From Actinernus sp. WN-2022 (lineage: Eukaryota > Cnidaria > Anthozoa > Actiniaria > Actinernidae), in the NCBI GenBank assembly GCA_030867875.1, contig JAOWCC010000019.1, positions 36,127,976 to 36,191,975 of the forward strand: DNA of 64,000 bases. Direction: 5' to 3'. The notes under the pieces are model-generated. The model worked only from the letters and a program-made list of their open reading frames with translations, ran no database searches and was not told the DNA's origin. A program made the translations under genes and the position numbers. Below are positions 63,955 through 64,000 of the stretch, piece after piece (within the stretch, counting starts at the first letter, position 1; every line of letters starts with the position of its first letter).

Positions 63955-64000
63955 CTTTTTGGTCTTACCAGGTAATGCAGGATTCAAACCCTGGACCTTT
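63955..64000 (-). repeat. tRNA-like T-arm, possible SINE fragment at window edge
   Basis: On minus, CCAGGGTTTGAATCCTG matches the Pol III B box (GGTTCGAATCC type) with one change. The A box would lie beyond the window. Confidence 0.25.

Larger units (their letters stand above)
62736..64000. other. gene-free end of window
   Basis: Purine-rich tract at 63040-63125, otherwise AT-rich. Contains the tRNA-like and tandem-repeat pieces listed separately. Confidence 0.5.

Noticed and set aside
1..64000. Alternative genetic code with UGA or UAG read as Trp
   Set aside because: Other genes here end normally at TGA and TAG, and unrelated stops (TAA, TGA at Arg sites) also interrupt pseudogenes.

Overview
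The window looks like a transposon-dense piece of an invertebrate animal nuclear genome. A cnidarian such as a coral or sea anemone is the best guess. Evidence: spliced genes with GT-AG introns, AT-rich spacers, microsatellites, many MITEs, and protein families I associate with cnidarian genomes (DDE 'integrase-like' genes, alpha-kinase, THAP transposase, OTU-hAT fusion, BEL/Pao and Ty3/gypsy). I see no rRNA gene, no CRISPR and no bacterial-style operon, and no clearly intact host housekeeping gene. The annotation is therefore mostly of mobile elements, many nested in one another.

Layout. 80-3247: OTU domain plus hAT transposase gene (minus) with one in-frame TAG. 4571-5010: two small MITEs. 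5140-7413: a four-exon DDE integrase-like gene with an uninterrupted 415-codon reading frame, next to a terminal motif array (7494-7702). 8736-10323: a second type of integrase, now a pseudogene. 10895-18563: a P-element-like transposon (48-bp inverted ends) with a THAP transposase on plus and a zinc-finger accessory gene on minus, tail to tail; a deleted gypsy element (10976-13066, GTCAC duplication) and a LINE (about 16490-18120) are inserted in it. 18690-24800: decayed LINE, a small spliced gene-like structure, a chromodomain pseudogene and foldback MITEs. 25019-35462: a 10.4-kb transposon bounded by a 6-bp CTGATG duplication, with an integrase gene entering from the left and an alpha-kinase gene entering from the right; a 4.2-kb long-inverted-repeat element with TTAA borders is inserted in an integrase intron. 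35485-44541: a TTAA foldback MITE split by an 8.5-kb BEL/Pao element (GAAAA duplication, near-identical 432-bp LTRs), which itself contains a 3.2-kb inverted-repeat element encoding a packaging-type ATPase and a PC4-like protein. 45854-55517: a 9.66-kb transposon with a 9-bp GTATTATAG duplication carrying a RecQ-like helicase, an ankyrin-repeat gene and an eight-exon coiled-coil gene. 55652-56850: a 1.2-kb non-coding element. 57348-62735: a 5.4-kb element with about 450-bp inverted ends and one long broken coding region. The last 1.2 kb has only repeats and tRNA-like fragments.

The two most unusual objects are the integrase/alpha-kinase transposon and the helicase/ankyrin/coiled-coil transposon. 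Both have inverted ends and an exact target duplication readable in the sequence, so the gene combinations are cargo of single mobile units and not chance neighbours. Most coding regions carry one or more frameshifts or stops. Several frameshifts lie in A or T homopolymers, so some could be assembly errors. All alignments were done by eye.
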